Source: an uncultured Akkermansia sp. (GTDB taxonomy: Bacteria; Verrucomicrobiota; Verrucomicrobiia; Verrucomicrobiales; Akkermansiaceae). From it: a stretch of DNA of 50,687 nucleotides. The translations under genes and the position numbers were made by a program. Below, piece after piece: positions 9,816 to 18,563 of this stretch; position 1 is the stretch's first letter; the number at the start of each line of letters is the position of its first letter. The stretch lies in assembly GCA_949296365.1 (NCBI GenBank), contig CASFPZ010000019.1:1-50687 (forward strand), in the 5' to 3' direction. Below the pieces are notes generated by a model. It had not been told where the DNA came from, did not search any database, and was given only the letters and a program-made list of their open reading frames with translations.

Positions 9816-10200
9816 AGCAACAAATGTCAAATCTCCTCTAACGGATTTCTCCCTAACAAGCAAGCCTCATCTGTGGCACGGAACTGAAGCTAAATTGATC
9901 AGAACTGGCGAAAATCTATGTGGCAATGGACTTGAATATGACTGCTTTATCTGCTTACCAACAGAACTACCCCTATATAATAGACCTTAAGCTTATTGTC
10001 CTCTGGGGCAACTCAGAGAAAATTATTTTTTAAGAGACGTTTAGTCATTTTTCATTTTGAGAGTTGACAATGTTTGGGAAAATGTTAGTTCTATCTAAGT
10101 TCTTCCTGAGACGGATCATTTGCCAGAACCAAGGGAACTGGAAGGTTGGTAGTGGCAAGGGAAAAATCTCATCTCATGATGGGAATGGAAAAGGAAAAGA

Positions 10201-10238
10201 GGGGGGAGCATGAGTCAGGTGCAGGCGATGCTCCCCCC
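10201..10238. other. Hairpin with 11-bp G/C-rich stem
   Basis: GGGGGGAGCAT (10201-10211) pairs perfectly with ATGCTCCCCCC (10228-10238) around a 16-base loop. Read on the minus strand it is followed by a pyrimidine stretch (TCTTTTCCTTTTCC), so it could terminate minus-strand transcription. No gene ends here. Confidence 0.5.
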
Positions 10239-10501
10239 AATAGTTCTCCGGCTGAAGGATAGAAAATCAATTGGCAAAACCAGTTGAGTGAGAATCAAAA
10301 AACAATGAACTACAATTTCAATATCGCAAAACAGCATCCTTGCAGATCGTACCTCGATTGGCGAGCAAAAGGCGTGGCTGTAAATCAAGGCGCCAAGAAG
10401 TTAGTTTTATTTAAGTTGATTGATGGAGTTAAGTCGTGTGCGGTATGTGTGGCAAGTCGATTTTCGGGTAATGCTGCGAGCTTGTGGAGAGTTTGCAGTG
10501 G

Positions 10502-10536
10502 GCATGGTTCCTGCAAGTACGGGGCAGGAACCATGC
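10502..10536. other. Hairpin with 13-bp perfect stem
   Basis: GCATGGTTCCTGC (10502-10514) pairs with GCAGGAACCATGC (10524-10536) around a 9-base loop. No T-run follows on either strand, so it is not a classical terminator. Confidence 0.5.
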
Positions 10537-10605
10537 TGTTTCGAGTTGATAGATTTAGGTGCATGTACATTCCAAAGTGAGTGAATAGCTAATTGCAGGT
10601 GAACT

Positions 10606-10642
10606 CAACGCCGTAGATCTGGCAAACAGGTCTACGGCGTTG
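10606..10642 (-). terminator. Putative terminator of the GH43-like gene
   Basis: A 12-bp perfect stem (CAACGCCGTAGA/TCTACGGCGTTG, 10606-10617 with 10631-10642) lies 31 bases beyond the stop of the gene ending at 10673. No T-run follows, so the call rests on stem strength and position. Confidence 0.5.
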
Positions 10643-10672
10643 TATTGATGGTAAGAGATTAATTAGTAAAAT

Positions 10673-11659
10673 TTATGGCGTGAGACTTGGTTTTTGCATT
10701 GGCCAGAATATTTCTCGTTGCGAGAGAAACCATGTTTTACCGTGATTGTTATTGCCTTGGTAGAAGAGGTAGGTTTTGTTTGTGGAGGGATCAGTAAAGA
10801 TGTGTGGGTGCCCAGATTCGCTAGAATTCCACGAGCCGGGACTTCCGTTCTTTAACAGAGGTTGGTCGGAAAGGCGAATCCAGTGAATACCGTCGGTACT
10901 AGAAGCAACTCCGATTTGCTGAGGTTCGTTATTATAAGCACCGGCGTAGAACATGTAGAGACGGTTTTGACGTTGGATAACCGATGGGGCTTCGATGCAC
11001 TGTTTTTCCCAGGGGAGTAGTGGGGAAAGGATAGGGGCATTATGGGCTAATTTCCAACTATCGCGTGAAAAGTTAGTAGTGGCTGGTGCGGTGGCAACGC
11101 CGATTTGCTGGATTTTGCCGCTAGGGTTTCTTGTAGCAAAATAAAGAAACCAAGTGTTGTTAAACAAAATAACTTCGGCATCGATGGCGCGACCGTTAGA
11201 CCATGAACTTTTGGGTGGACTAAAGACAGGGTTAGAAGGGTTTCGTTGGAAGTTCAACCCGTCTGAGGAACTGGCATGGCAGATGGCATCTTTATTACCA
11301 TTGCCGTAAGTTTGATAGAAGAGATGGATCTGTCCATTGTGTACAATGGCGCATGGGGCACAAAATCCCTTCATTTCATAGGAAGCAGCAGGTTTGATTT
11401 CTCCGATTCGAGTCCAGTGGATGAGGTCGGAACTCTCCGCAATGCCGATGCCCCAGACGGGATTGGAATGAGCGGGTGGAATCGAATAGTACATCAAATA
11501 TTTGTCATGAAATCGTACCACATGGGGATCCTTCGAGAAGGGAACTTGTCGCCGCGTGGTGTCGCCAAACATCATGGCTGGTTGCTCATTGGCAGATATA
11601 GAAGAGGGAATGCAAACCTGTGTTAAGCTAACGCATATCAGGAGAGTGCGAATAATCAT
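10673..11659 (-). CDS. Secreted GH43/GH117-like five-bladed beta-propeller glycosidase
   Basis: A 328-residue protein with an N-terminal signal peptide (IIRTLLICVSLTQVCIPSSISA). Successive blade-like segments repeat the pattern of short beta strands ending in YY or FY: KYLMYYS, QIHLFYQT, TWFLYFATR, RLYMFYAGA, KTYLFYQG. Acidic residues sit where clan GH-F enzymes keep theirs: Asp in FSKDPHVV, Asp in GRAIDAEVI and Glu in CIEAPS. The fold assignment is good. The exact family (GH43, GH117 or an unclassified relative) and substrate cannot be decided by eye. Action on host glycans outside the cytoplasm fits the other glycosidases here. It is transcribed alone. Confidence 0.72.
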   Translation of the reverse strand: MIIRTLLICVSLTQVCIPSSISANEQPAMMFGDTTRRQVPFSKDPHVVRFHDKYLMYYSIPPAHSNPVWGIGIAESSDLIHWTRIGEIKPAASYEMKGFCAPCAIVHNGQIHLFYQTYGNGNKDAICHASSSDGLNFQRNPSNPVFSPPKSSWSNGRAIDAEVILFNNTWFLYFATRNPSGKIQQIGVATAPATTNFSRDSWKLAHNAPILSPLLPWEKQCIEAPSVIQRQNRLYMFYAGAYNNEPQQIGVASSTDGIHWIRLSDQPLLKNGSPGSWNSSESGHPHIFTDPSTNKTYLFYQGNNNHGKTWFLSQREIFWPMQKPSLTP

Positions 11660-11712
11660 GATTAAAGAAAAGAAAGAAGAGCCAAATTCAGAAAAATTTG
11701 CTGTTTGGCTCT
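11660..11712 (-). terminator. Terminator of the transglutaminase/thioredoxin-like operon
   Basis: A 9-bp stem AGAGCCAAA/TTTGGCTCT (11678-11686 with 11704-11712) is followed on the minus strand by a T-rich tract (TTCTTTCTTTTCTTT). It lies about 50 bases beyond the stop at 11762, directly upstream of the next minus-strand gene. Confidence 0.75.
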
Positions 11713-11761
11713 CATTGGTTGTAAAAAACTGTGCTTAGGAGGTTACGCGTAGTGTAACGTG

Positions 11762-12661
11762 TTATTTCTTTTTAGCTTTAGGATCTTGAGCGAAGGCTTC
11801 TGCGGCGTTGATTGCTGCTTTGCCTAAAAGTGAATCAGGATCTAAATTGTGCATGAGTTTGTAGTTTTCCTTTAACTCGGCAGGAGTAGCTTTATTACGT
11901 CTCAGAAATGTGCCTCGGAGACCGTAGATCTTTTGCTTTTGTTCGTTGGTTAACCTAGGCGTTTTGAGTTCTTGATCGATGATTTTAAGCCCTTCTTCCT
12001 TGCTGAGATTTTTGATCTTCCCTTGAACGTCGTAAATGTTGAATGTAAGGCGTCTTACATAGCCTGTCTTGTCCTCGGGATCACATTTCTTAATTTCTTT
12101 AACAAGATCCGGATGACGATTAATCCCGCGGATCTCTCCAGCGAGACAAAGGAATTTTGCTTTATCAGACCCCTTGGCTCTGGCGGCTTTCTCCATCAGG
12201 TCGTCGCGTTTTTTCCGGAGTTTGATGATTTGGCGAATGCGGGAGGCGACGGCATTGGAATTGGTGGGCAGGTCATTGCCTGAGATTGAGGCGTAACAAA
12301 TGCCTTTGGCATCGAAAAAGACGATGCCTGGCATGGAACGAACGTTGGCGCCAACTTTTTTCCGCACATTTTTCTCAAAATTGTCATTTTCTTCTTTGGA
12401 GAGGTTTTGCGGAACTTGCAGAACAGAACTCACTGTTTTGGATCCCATGGCATTTTGAACTTGGCTGTCGTCCCAGATTTGTTTCCGGAATCGTTCTCCA
12501 AGGCGGTCCCAGCCTTGGCCGTGGACGAGGATAATGCAATCGACTCCGTCTTTTTTAGCTTGTTCGCGAGCTTGGACGGGTGATTCCACTGGAACAGCTG
12601 CGTACAGCAGAGATATGCTTGTGATGCATAGACAAGTTGCGAGAATCAGTTTCTTATTCAT
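11762..12661 (-). CDS. Secreted thioredoxin-fold-like protein lacking a CXXC motif
   Basis: This 299-residue protein has a signal peptide (NKKLILATCLCITSISLLYAA). A roughly 130-residue region then resembles a thioredoxin-like fold: AREQAKKDGVDCIILVHG, a beta strand ending at PQNLS, then RSMPGIVFFDAKG, where a cis-Pro-type MPG precedes a beta strand. The redox CXXC that would follow the first strand is absent (HGQGWDRLG). The C-terminal half is charged and helical. The start codon overlaps the stop of the upstream gene by four bases (ATGA, 12658-12661), implying translational coupling and a shared job. A non-redox chaperone or binding role is an inference. Confidence 0.7.
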   Translation of the reverse strand: MNKKLILATCLCITSISLLYAAVPVESPVQAREQAKKDGVDCIILVHGQGWDRLGERFRKQIWDDSQVQNAMGSKTVSSVLQVPQNLSKEENDNFEKNVRKKVGANVRSMPGIVFFDAKGICYASISGNDLPTNSNAVASRIRQIIKLRKKRDDLMEKAARAKGSDKAKFLCLAGEIRGINRHPDLVKEIKKCDPEDKTGYVRRLTFNIYDVQGKIKNLSKEEGLKIIDQELKTPRLTNEQKQKIYGLRGTFLRRNKATPAELKENYKLMHNLDPDSLLGKAAINAAEAFAQDPKAKKK

Positions 12662-14823
12662 GCGAGCCTCCTTCCGTATGCGAGAATGCCTTCTAGGTGG
12701 TAATAATCTTTTTTAGGACAGGTAATTCGGATGTATTTAGCGCGGATATTCTTCCCATTAAGGTCGAAACGCTGGACACGTTTCATTTTTTCGATGGTGC
12801 CAATTTGTTTCCAATCGGAGCCGTCCTCCGAGACTTCGATAATTGTTCCGTCTCCACGGTTGATATGAGATTGGCGAGAGACGATGACGAGCCCAGAGAG
12901 TTCTCCCATCCGCGGCATAATAACTTTGACTTCAGTTTTAGGTTCTCGGTTATTAGTGTGAAAAGCGCCGCCGCAGGATTCTAGAACTCCCCAGTGTTGC
13001 CAGGCTGGACCATAGCGATCGTGAGTCGAATTCAACATGAGAATCCCCCCTGAGGTAAGAAGTTCTCCCGGGAAAGGTTCAAATTGAGGCAGTTTGGGTT
13101 TGAATTGGTCTTTAACGAGTCGGCCAGCAGCCTGGAAGGAATCGATATCGCCAGTACGTTCAGCCTGCTTGATGATGGACGAAGCGAGTTGTTCCATGAT
13201 TTTCGAACCAATTTCCGCACTTGACGAAGCAACTGAGTCGTAGAAACTCTTCTGTAAATTGGGAAATTGGGCCAATTGCTCGGTACACCAGATGAGTGTT
13301 GGCGCAAGATAATCACGAGACTTTAAATGAACCGTAGGCAGAGAAGTAATCATGAAACGGATCGCCTCTTCATCATTACCTAACAACTGTGCTTGCTTTT
13401 TAAGGGCTGCTGCAAAATCCCATACAGCCGGTGTCATGGTGGCTAACCCTTTGTGAAATTGGAGAATGGCTTTCGATTTTTCCTGTTGAGTGGTAAGAAG
13501 AGGCATTAAGGCCGGGTACACTTTATCAGACAAAAGATTCCAAGCAATTTCTGGGTAATCTTTGCCGTAAGATTCGATAATTTGATCGGAAACTGCTTGC
13601 CATTGCTGCTTGTTGAGGGTGTTTTGCTGTCTCTCCCAATCCAGATATTGAACCCAGTGTGCCAGATTAATTGGCTGAGCTTTCAGAGCTTCCTGGTAAA
13701 ATTCTCGAGCATGGTCTGCTGCTCCTTCTTTCCAGGCGATGTCTCCCATTGTCATAAGCTGGAATGATTTTTGGCGGCTCTCTTTATCAGAAAACATATT
13801 TTGAGTCACAATGAGGTTAGACCATTGGTGTCCATAGAAACACCAGTGGCAACCACGTTTCCAAGACAACGAGTAGGCGGGAATCCAAGTCTTGTCGGGG
13901 CGGACTGTATAGGCGCAGTGACCGGGCTCGCCCATGGTGAGAGCAGGGATGCCATTAGCAATGGCTGCTATGGCCCCGTAGGTAGAGAGCCCCCCGCAGA
14001 CGGCGCCAATTTCACGGGTCATTTCTGCACGGCCTCCCTTATACAATCCCGTGAACGGGGCGTAGTAGGGACCTCCGCTGTGGATACTTTCTCCGAATTC
14101 ATTGTTGAGCCGATAAGGCGCTTGCCAACATGCGCCTGTATATTGCTGCGCTGGAAGGCGGACGTTATCTCGCATCCACTCCAGAGACTCTGTATCGATC
14201 CAATCTCCAGGGGCACGACCTGCCAGAATGCGCATATCCCAGAAGTCAAGGGTATCAAAGACGGGGTTGAGGAGGCCTTTGGCATGGCTGGTGCGAAAAT
14301 ATGTGTAGTATTGGAGCATGCGTTCTTGGCTCCACCTTGTCTGGTAATTTTTTTTCTTGCTGTTGCGTTTGAGATCGGCATCTGCCTGGCGTGCATATTC
14401 TAATGCAAAAGCTGTAGCAAGTTTCTTGTAAATGGGTTTGACTATGGCTTGCTTATCCTTCTCACAGAGAAAGGCTAGATTAGCAAGAGCCAATTCAATA
14501 TTGGGTATGGGGCCCGAGTTGAGCAAGCCTTCCATCCAGACGGTATCACTGAAAAGACGATTAATGATGCCTGATTTATTCAGATCTTTTAACGTATCTT
14601 CAGGTACGGATGATTCAATGACCCAACGGTATAATAATGGTGCGGTTGTCGGCGCCTCGAGAAAATCCTGATACGTTTTAGAGTCAACTTGAGTCGCCAT
14701 GGTGACGAGGGTGTTGAATCGAGGTGGCGTGTTTTGCCTACCATCGCCATTCTCGTCTGCATACAGGAGGGGAGCCCATGTTACGAGACATGCTGCTGTC
14801 AGTATGGATAAAGTGGGTTTCAT
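12658..14823 (-). CDS. Secreted transglutaminase-like protein with C-terminal discoidin (F5/8 type C) domain
   Basis: Starting at 14823 gives a 721-residue protein with a clean signal peptide (KPTLSILTAACLVTWAPLLYA). An ATG 14 codons upstream (14865) is also in frame. The middle contains a transglutaminase/papain-like core with Cys in GAVCGGLS and His in GEPGHCAYTVRPD, plus an Asp. The part after it, around 360-560, looks like helical repeats. The last 130 or so residues form an F5/8 type C (CBM32-like) jelly roll: GGAFHTNNREPKTEV, EVSEDGSDWKQIG, AKYIRITCP and YHLEGILAYG. Such domains often bind galactose-type sugars. A surface or secreted protease-like or crosslinking enzyme targeted to glycoprotein is inferred. 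It is the first gene of a two-gene operon. Confidence 0.72.
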   Translation of the reverse strand: MKPTLSILTAACLVTWAPLLYADENGDGRQNTPPRFNTLVTMATQVDSKTYQDFLEAPTTAPLLYRWVIESSVPEDTLKDLNKSGIINRLFSDTVWMEGLLNSGPIPNIELALANLAFLCEKDKQAIVKPIYKKLATAFALEYARQADADLKRNSKKKNYQTRWSQERMLQYYTYFRTSHAKGLLNPVFDTLDFWDMRILAGRAPGDWIDTESLEWMRDNVRLPAQQYTGACWQAPYRLNNEFGESIHSGGPYYAPFTGLYKGGRAEMTREIGAVCGGLSTYGAIAAIANGIPALTMGEPGHCAYTVRPDKTWIPAYSLSWKRGCHWCFYGHQWSNLIVTQNMFSDKESRQKSFQLMTMGDIAWKEGAADHAREFYQEALKAQPINLAHWVQYLDWERQQNTLNKQQWQAVSDQIIESYGKDYPEIAWNLLSDKVYPALMPLLTTQQEKSKAILQFHKGLATMTPAVWDFAAALKKQAQLLGNDEEAIRFMITSLPTVHLKSRDYLAPTLIWCTEQLAQFPNLQKSFYDSVASSSAEIGSKIMEQLASSIIKQAERTGDIDSFQAAGRLVKDQFKPKLPQFEPFPGELLTSGGILMLNSTHDRYGPAWQHWGVLESCGGAFHTNNREPKTEVKVIMPRMGELSGLVIVSRQSHINRGDGTIIEVSEDGSDWKQIGTIEKMKRVQRFDLNGKNIRAKYIRITCPKKDYYHLEGILAYGRRLA

Positions 14824-14997
14824 AAAAGGAGACGAATGAGTAAAAGCAGAATTTCGATGAATCATAATAAATTACGCGCAGAGAAATAATTTCTTTCATT
14901 GTTTGTGATTCGTGTCGCGGCGTTGACAAACTGACGTGATGAGAAAGCCAGATCCGGGAACGTCCCGGGAAAAGTGAGTCTGTCTAGCGGGGCTGTC

Positions 14998-15026
14998 TTG
15001 ACTTGGGTGGATTTTGCGAGTAAAAT
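14998..15026 (+). promoter_or_regulatory. Promoter of carB
   Basis: TTGACT (14998-15003) and TAAAAT (15021-15026) are separated by 17 bases, close to the sigma-70 consensus. A start near 15033 leaves a 77-base leader before ATG 15110 and rules out the longer frame beginning at 15014. A small inverted repeat CCGGGA/TCCCGG lies just upstream at 14954-14968 and could be an operator. Confidence 0.7.
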
Positions 15027-15109
15027 CTGCGAAACCGTGGTTTGTATGTTTTTACAAACTGCACAATTGCCTACCCAGGTCTTTCCCTGGCAAACAACAA
15101 GGAACTACA

Positions 15110-18100
15110 ATGGCCCAACGCACAGATATCCGTAAAATTCTTATCATCGGTTCCGGCCCTATTATTATTGGCCAGGCTTGTGAATTCGACTATTCAGGAA
15201 CTCAGGCATGTAAAGCTCTACGCAATGCCGGGTACGAAGTTGTCTTGGTGAATTCCAATCCCGCGACGATCATGACGGACCCCGTTATGGCCGATCATAC
15301 TTACATTGAGCCTCTGACTATCGACCGTGTGGCGGCTGTTATCGAAAAAGAACGGCCAGATGCGTTGTTGCCCAATTTGGGCGGTCAAACTGCGCTCAAC
15401 CTAGCTTCTCAGCTCAATAAGGCCGGAATCCTAGAAAAATTCCATGTCGAAGTAATCGGCGTGGACCTGGATGCTATTGAACGTGGAGAAGACCGTATTG
15501 TCTTCAAGGAAACGATGAACAAAATCGGCGTGCCGGTCGCAGCCTCTGAGCCTGTGTATTCTGTCGAAGAAGCTGAAAAGGTCGCTGCTAAATTGAGTTA
15601 TCCAGTAGTGTTGCGTCCTGCCTATACGATGGGCGGTACTGGTGGCGGCATTGTGTACAATGTGGAAGAATTGCGCGAGGTTGTAACTCGTGGTTTAGCT
15701 GCGTCTTTGATTAATCAAGTACTTGTGGAAGAATGCGCTTTGGGGTGGGAAGAACTAGAACTTGAAGTGGTCCGTGATGCAAAAGGCCAGAAAATTACCG
15801 TATGTTTCATCGAAAATGTCGACCCCATGGGGGTGCATACGGGAGATAGTTTTTGCGTAGCCCCTATGTTGACTGTCCCTGAAGAGGTTCAACTGCAACT
15901 TCAGGACTATTCTTACCGCATCCTCGATGCTATCGGCGTGACGGGGGGAACGAACGTGCAATTCGCTTACAACCGTCAAGACGGCCGGATTATCGTCATC
16001 GAGATCAACCCGCGTACATCGCGTTCATCTGCTTTGGCTTCCAAGGCTACAGGGTTCCCAATCGCTGCGGTATCGACTCGCCTGGCAGTTGGCGTAACTC
16101 TTGATGAAATGCATTACTGGCGTAAGGGCTCATTGGATCAGTACGAACCCTATGGCGATTACGTGGTCGTCAAATTCGCACGGTGGGCATTTGAAAAATT
16201 CCCGCAGGCGGCTGACAAATTGGGAACCCAAATGAAGGCTGTAGGCGAAGTGATGAGCATTGGCAAAAATTTCAAAGAGGCTTTCCAAAAAGCAATCCGT
16301 TCCCTGGAAATCGGACGGAGTGGCTTGGGGCGTGTGCCTGCAATGATGGCGCAGAGCGAGGCCGAACTGAAATCCAGTATCATGTTTGGCAATAGTCAGC
16401 GTTTCTTCCAAATTTACGAATTGCTCTTCCGGGGATGTGCGGTAGATGAAATTGTCAAATTGACTAGCATTCACCCATGGTTTATCGGTCAAATGAAAGA
16501 ATTGGCTGACCTTGACAAGAGTTTGAATGAAACGAGTTGGTATACATTACCTCTTGAGACTCTCCGCGAGGCTAAAAAGACTGGGTTCTCAGATAAGTAT
16601 TTGGCTCAGGTCTTCCATGTTGACGAACGCTTGGTGCGCGAACGCCGAGTAGAGGCTGGCATCATTGCTTCATATCACGTTGTGCCTGTCAGCGGTTTCG
16701 AAAATGCCGAGTACTATTATTCATCGTATGATGGCAGCCCTGACGAGGTACCGGTGTCGCCTCACAAGAAGATTTTAATCTTGGGTGGAGGCCCTAACCG
16801 TATTGGGCAGGGGATAGAATTTGACTATACTTGCGTGCATGCGGCGTTTGCTCTGCGAGAGGCGGGGTATGAGTCTATCATGATCAACTGTAACCCAGAG
16901 ACTGTCTCGACAGATTTCGATACGGCCAACAAACTTTATTTTGAGCCTGTGACGGTGGAAGATGTGTTGACCATTTACGAAAAAGAGAAGCCAGATGGCG
17001 TGATTGTGCAGTTCGGTGGGCAAACTCCTCTGAATATTGCTCAAGCCCTTAAGGATGCTGGTGTAAAAATCTTGGGAACTCAACCAGAGGGCATTCGCTT
17101 GGCGGAAGACCGCGAATATTTCCGCGAACGTATGATTGCTCTGAACATTTTGCAGCCAGAAAGCGGAACGGCTCGGTCTCTGGAAGAAGCTGTCGCTTTG
17201 GGTAGCCGGATTGGGTACCCGGTGATGGTTCGTCCTTCGTTTGTTTTGGGTGGGCGTGGAATGGAAGTGATTTACGATGAAGCCTCGTTGCGTAAATATG
17301 CAGTAGAGGCTATTAAAGTTAGCCCAGAATATCCAATGTTGATCGATCGTTTCCTCGACAATGCAACAGAAGCAGAAGTCGATGCCTTGGCCGATGGTAC
17401 GGATACGTTTGTAGCGACTGTTATGGAGCACATCGAATTGGCTGGTATCCACTCAGGCGATTCGGCTTGTTCCATTCCTCCGCTTTCTATCCCCGAGAAA
17501 CATATCCGCACGATTGAGGAATATGCAGCTAAAATTGCAAAAGATTTCCAGGTACACGGGATTTTGAATGTGCAGTTTGCTATTTGCGACGACGAGGTTT
17601 ACATCATCGAGGCCAATCCGCGTGCCTCTCGTACGGTGCCGATTGTTTCGAAAGTAACTGGTATCCAGTTGGCTCGCCTGGCTACGAAAATTATGCTTGG
17701 CGATACGTTGAAGCATTTGGGGGTTTCCCACAAATCGACTCGTTTCATCGGTGTGAAGGAAGCTGTATTCCCCTTCAACATGTTCCCGGAAGTTGACCCT
17801 GTTTTAGGACCAGAAATGCGTGCTACTGGCGAAGTGCTCGGGGTTGCGGAAGACTTCGGAATGGCTTATTACAAGGCTCAGGAAGCAGCTGGTTGTATGT
17901 TGCCTACTTCGGGCAAAGTGCTCCTGACGGTGTCAGATCGCGCCAAAAAGGACATCACGTCTATTGCTTCTGATCTGTTGGATCTGGGCTTCAAGTTAGT
18001 AGCAACCGAGGGTACGGCACGTTGTCTGCGAGAATCTGGTATTGAAGCCGAGCCTATCTTGAAACTTCACGAAGGTCGGCCTAATCTGGCTGATATGATT

Positions 18101-18310
18101 AAGAATCGTCAATTTGCATTGATCATTAATACGCCTGCCGGACGCGACAGTAAGATTGATGACTCGTATATTCGCATGTTGGCGATTAGATACCGTTTAC
18201 CGTACATGACGACGATTGCTGCTGCTCGTGCAACGGTGGCTGCTATCCGCTCAGCTCAGACAGAAACCTGTTTGCCCAAGTCCCTGCAAGAATACCACGG
18301 GTTAGATTGA
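15110..18310 (+). CDS. carB: Carbamoyl-phosphate synthase large subunit
   Basis: At 1066 residues this is the full length of CarB. Two homologous halves each carry a pre-ATP-grasp domain (IIGSGPIIIGQACEFDYSG; LILGGGPNRIGQGIEFDYTC) and an ATP-grasp domain (VLRPAYTMGGTGGG; MVRPSFVLGGRGMEV). A C-terminal MGS-like regulatory domain starts around residue 935 (VLLTVSDRAKKDI, LVATEGTA). With CarA, which is not in this window, it makes carbamoyl phosphate from bicarbonate, ammonia and two ATP for pyrimidine and arginine synthesis. AAGGA lies 6 bases before ATG 15110, and the promoter at 14998-15026 excludes the upstream in-frame start. It is followed by a strong terminator, so it is monocistronic. 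Confidence 0.97.
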   Translation: MAQRTDIRKILIIGSGPIIIGQACEFDYSGTQACKALRNAGYEVVLVNSNPATIMTDPVMADHTYIEPLTIDRVAAVIEKERPDALLPNLGGQTALNLASQLNKAGILEKFHVEVIGVDLDAIERGEDRIVFKETMNKIGVPVAASEPVYSVEEAEKVAAKLSYPVVLRPAYTMGGTGGGIVYNVEELREVVTRGLAASLINQVLVEECALGWEELELEVVRDAKGQKITVCFIENVDPMGVHTGDSFCVAPMLTVPEEVQLQLQDYSYRILDAIGVTGGTNVQFAYNRQDGRIIVIEINPRTSRSSALASKATGFPIAAVSTRLAVGVTLDEMHYWRKGSLDQYEPYGDYVVVKFARWAFEKFPQAADKLGTQMKAVGEVMSIGKNFKEAFQKAIRSLEIGRSGLGRVPAMMAQSEAELKSSIMFGNSQRFFQIYELLFRGCAVDEIVKLTSIHPWFIGQMKELADLDKSLNETSWYTLPLETLREAKKTGFSDKYLAQVFHVDERLVRERRVEAGIIASYHVVPVSGFENAEYYYSSYDGSPDEVPVSPHKKILILGGGPNRIGQGIEFDYTCVHAAFALREAGYESIMINCNPETVSTDFDTANKLYFEPVTVEDVLTIYEKEKPDGVIVQFGGQTPLNIAQALKDAGVKILGTQPEGIRLAEDREYFRERMIALNILQPESGTARSLEEAVALGSRIGYPVMVRPSFVLGGRGMEVIYDEASLRKYAVEAIKVSPEYPMLIDRFLDNATEAEVDALADGTDTFVATVMEHIELAGIHSGDSACSIPPLSIPEKHIRTIEEYAAKIAKDFQVHGILNVQFAICDDEVYIIEANPRASRTVPIVSKVTGIQLARLATKIMLGDTLKHLGVSHKSTRFIGVKEAVFPFNMFPEVDPVLGPEMRATGEVLGVAEDFGMAYYKAQEAAGCMLPTSGKVLLTVSDRAKKDITSIASDLLDLGFKLVATEGTARCLRESGIEAEPILKLHEGRPNLADMIKNRQFALIINTPAGRDSKIDDSYIRMLAIRYRLPYMTTIAAARATVAAIRSAQTETCLPKSLQEYHGLD

Positions 18311-18375
18311 CCTTGTTTAGGGCACCCATCAGGATAGGCGCTCTTACGTATTTCTCGTTGAGTTCTATGATCTCC

Positions 18376-18410
18376 CCCCGATCTTGGGATAACCAGGATC
18401 GGGGCTTTTT
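18376..18410 (+). terminator. Intrinsic terminator of carB
   Basis: An 8-bp stem CCCCGATC/GATCGGGG (18376-18383 with 18397-18404) is followed by C and five T. Confidence 0.88.
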
Positions 18411-18563
18411 GTGTGAAAAAATTACTAACGGGCGATGGCTTCCCTAATTGAGCAATTCTTCTTGATTCCTACAGGGGTGAGCATTGCTTCTTGTACGAAA
18501 TGGATGACATTCTGAAACGTAATTTTCCACGACTTGGGGTTTGGGGTTGATCAACAAAGGTAG

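Larger units (their letters stand above)
9816..10672. other. Gene-poor 0.86-kb spacer with three strong hairpins
   Basis: No convincing protein-coding gene is present; the short frames here have no recognisable family and overlap the hairpins. The spacer holds the 5' region of rpiB-glyA, an isolated TTGACA at 10064-10069 on the plus strand, and three long perfect inverted repeats listed separately. A small RNA is possible but not demonstrated. Confidence 0.5.

Noticed and set aside
10284..10580. 98-codon plus-strand frame in the hairpin-rich spacer
   Set aside because: No Shine-Dalgarno sequence or recognisable motif; it spans a 13-bp hairpin, and a competing minus-strand frame is equally plausible.
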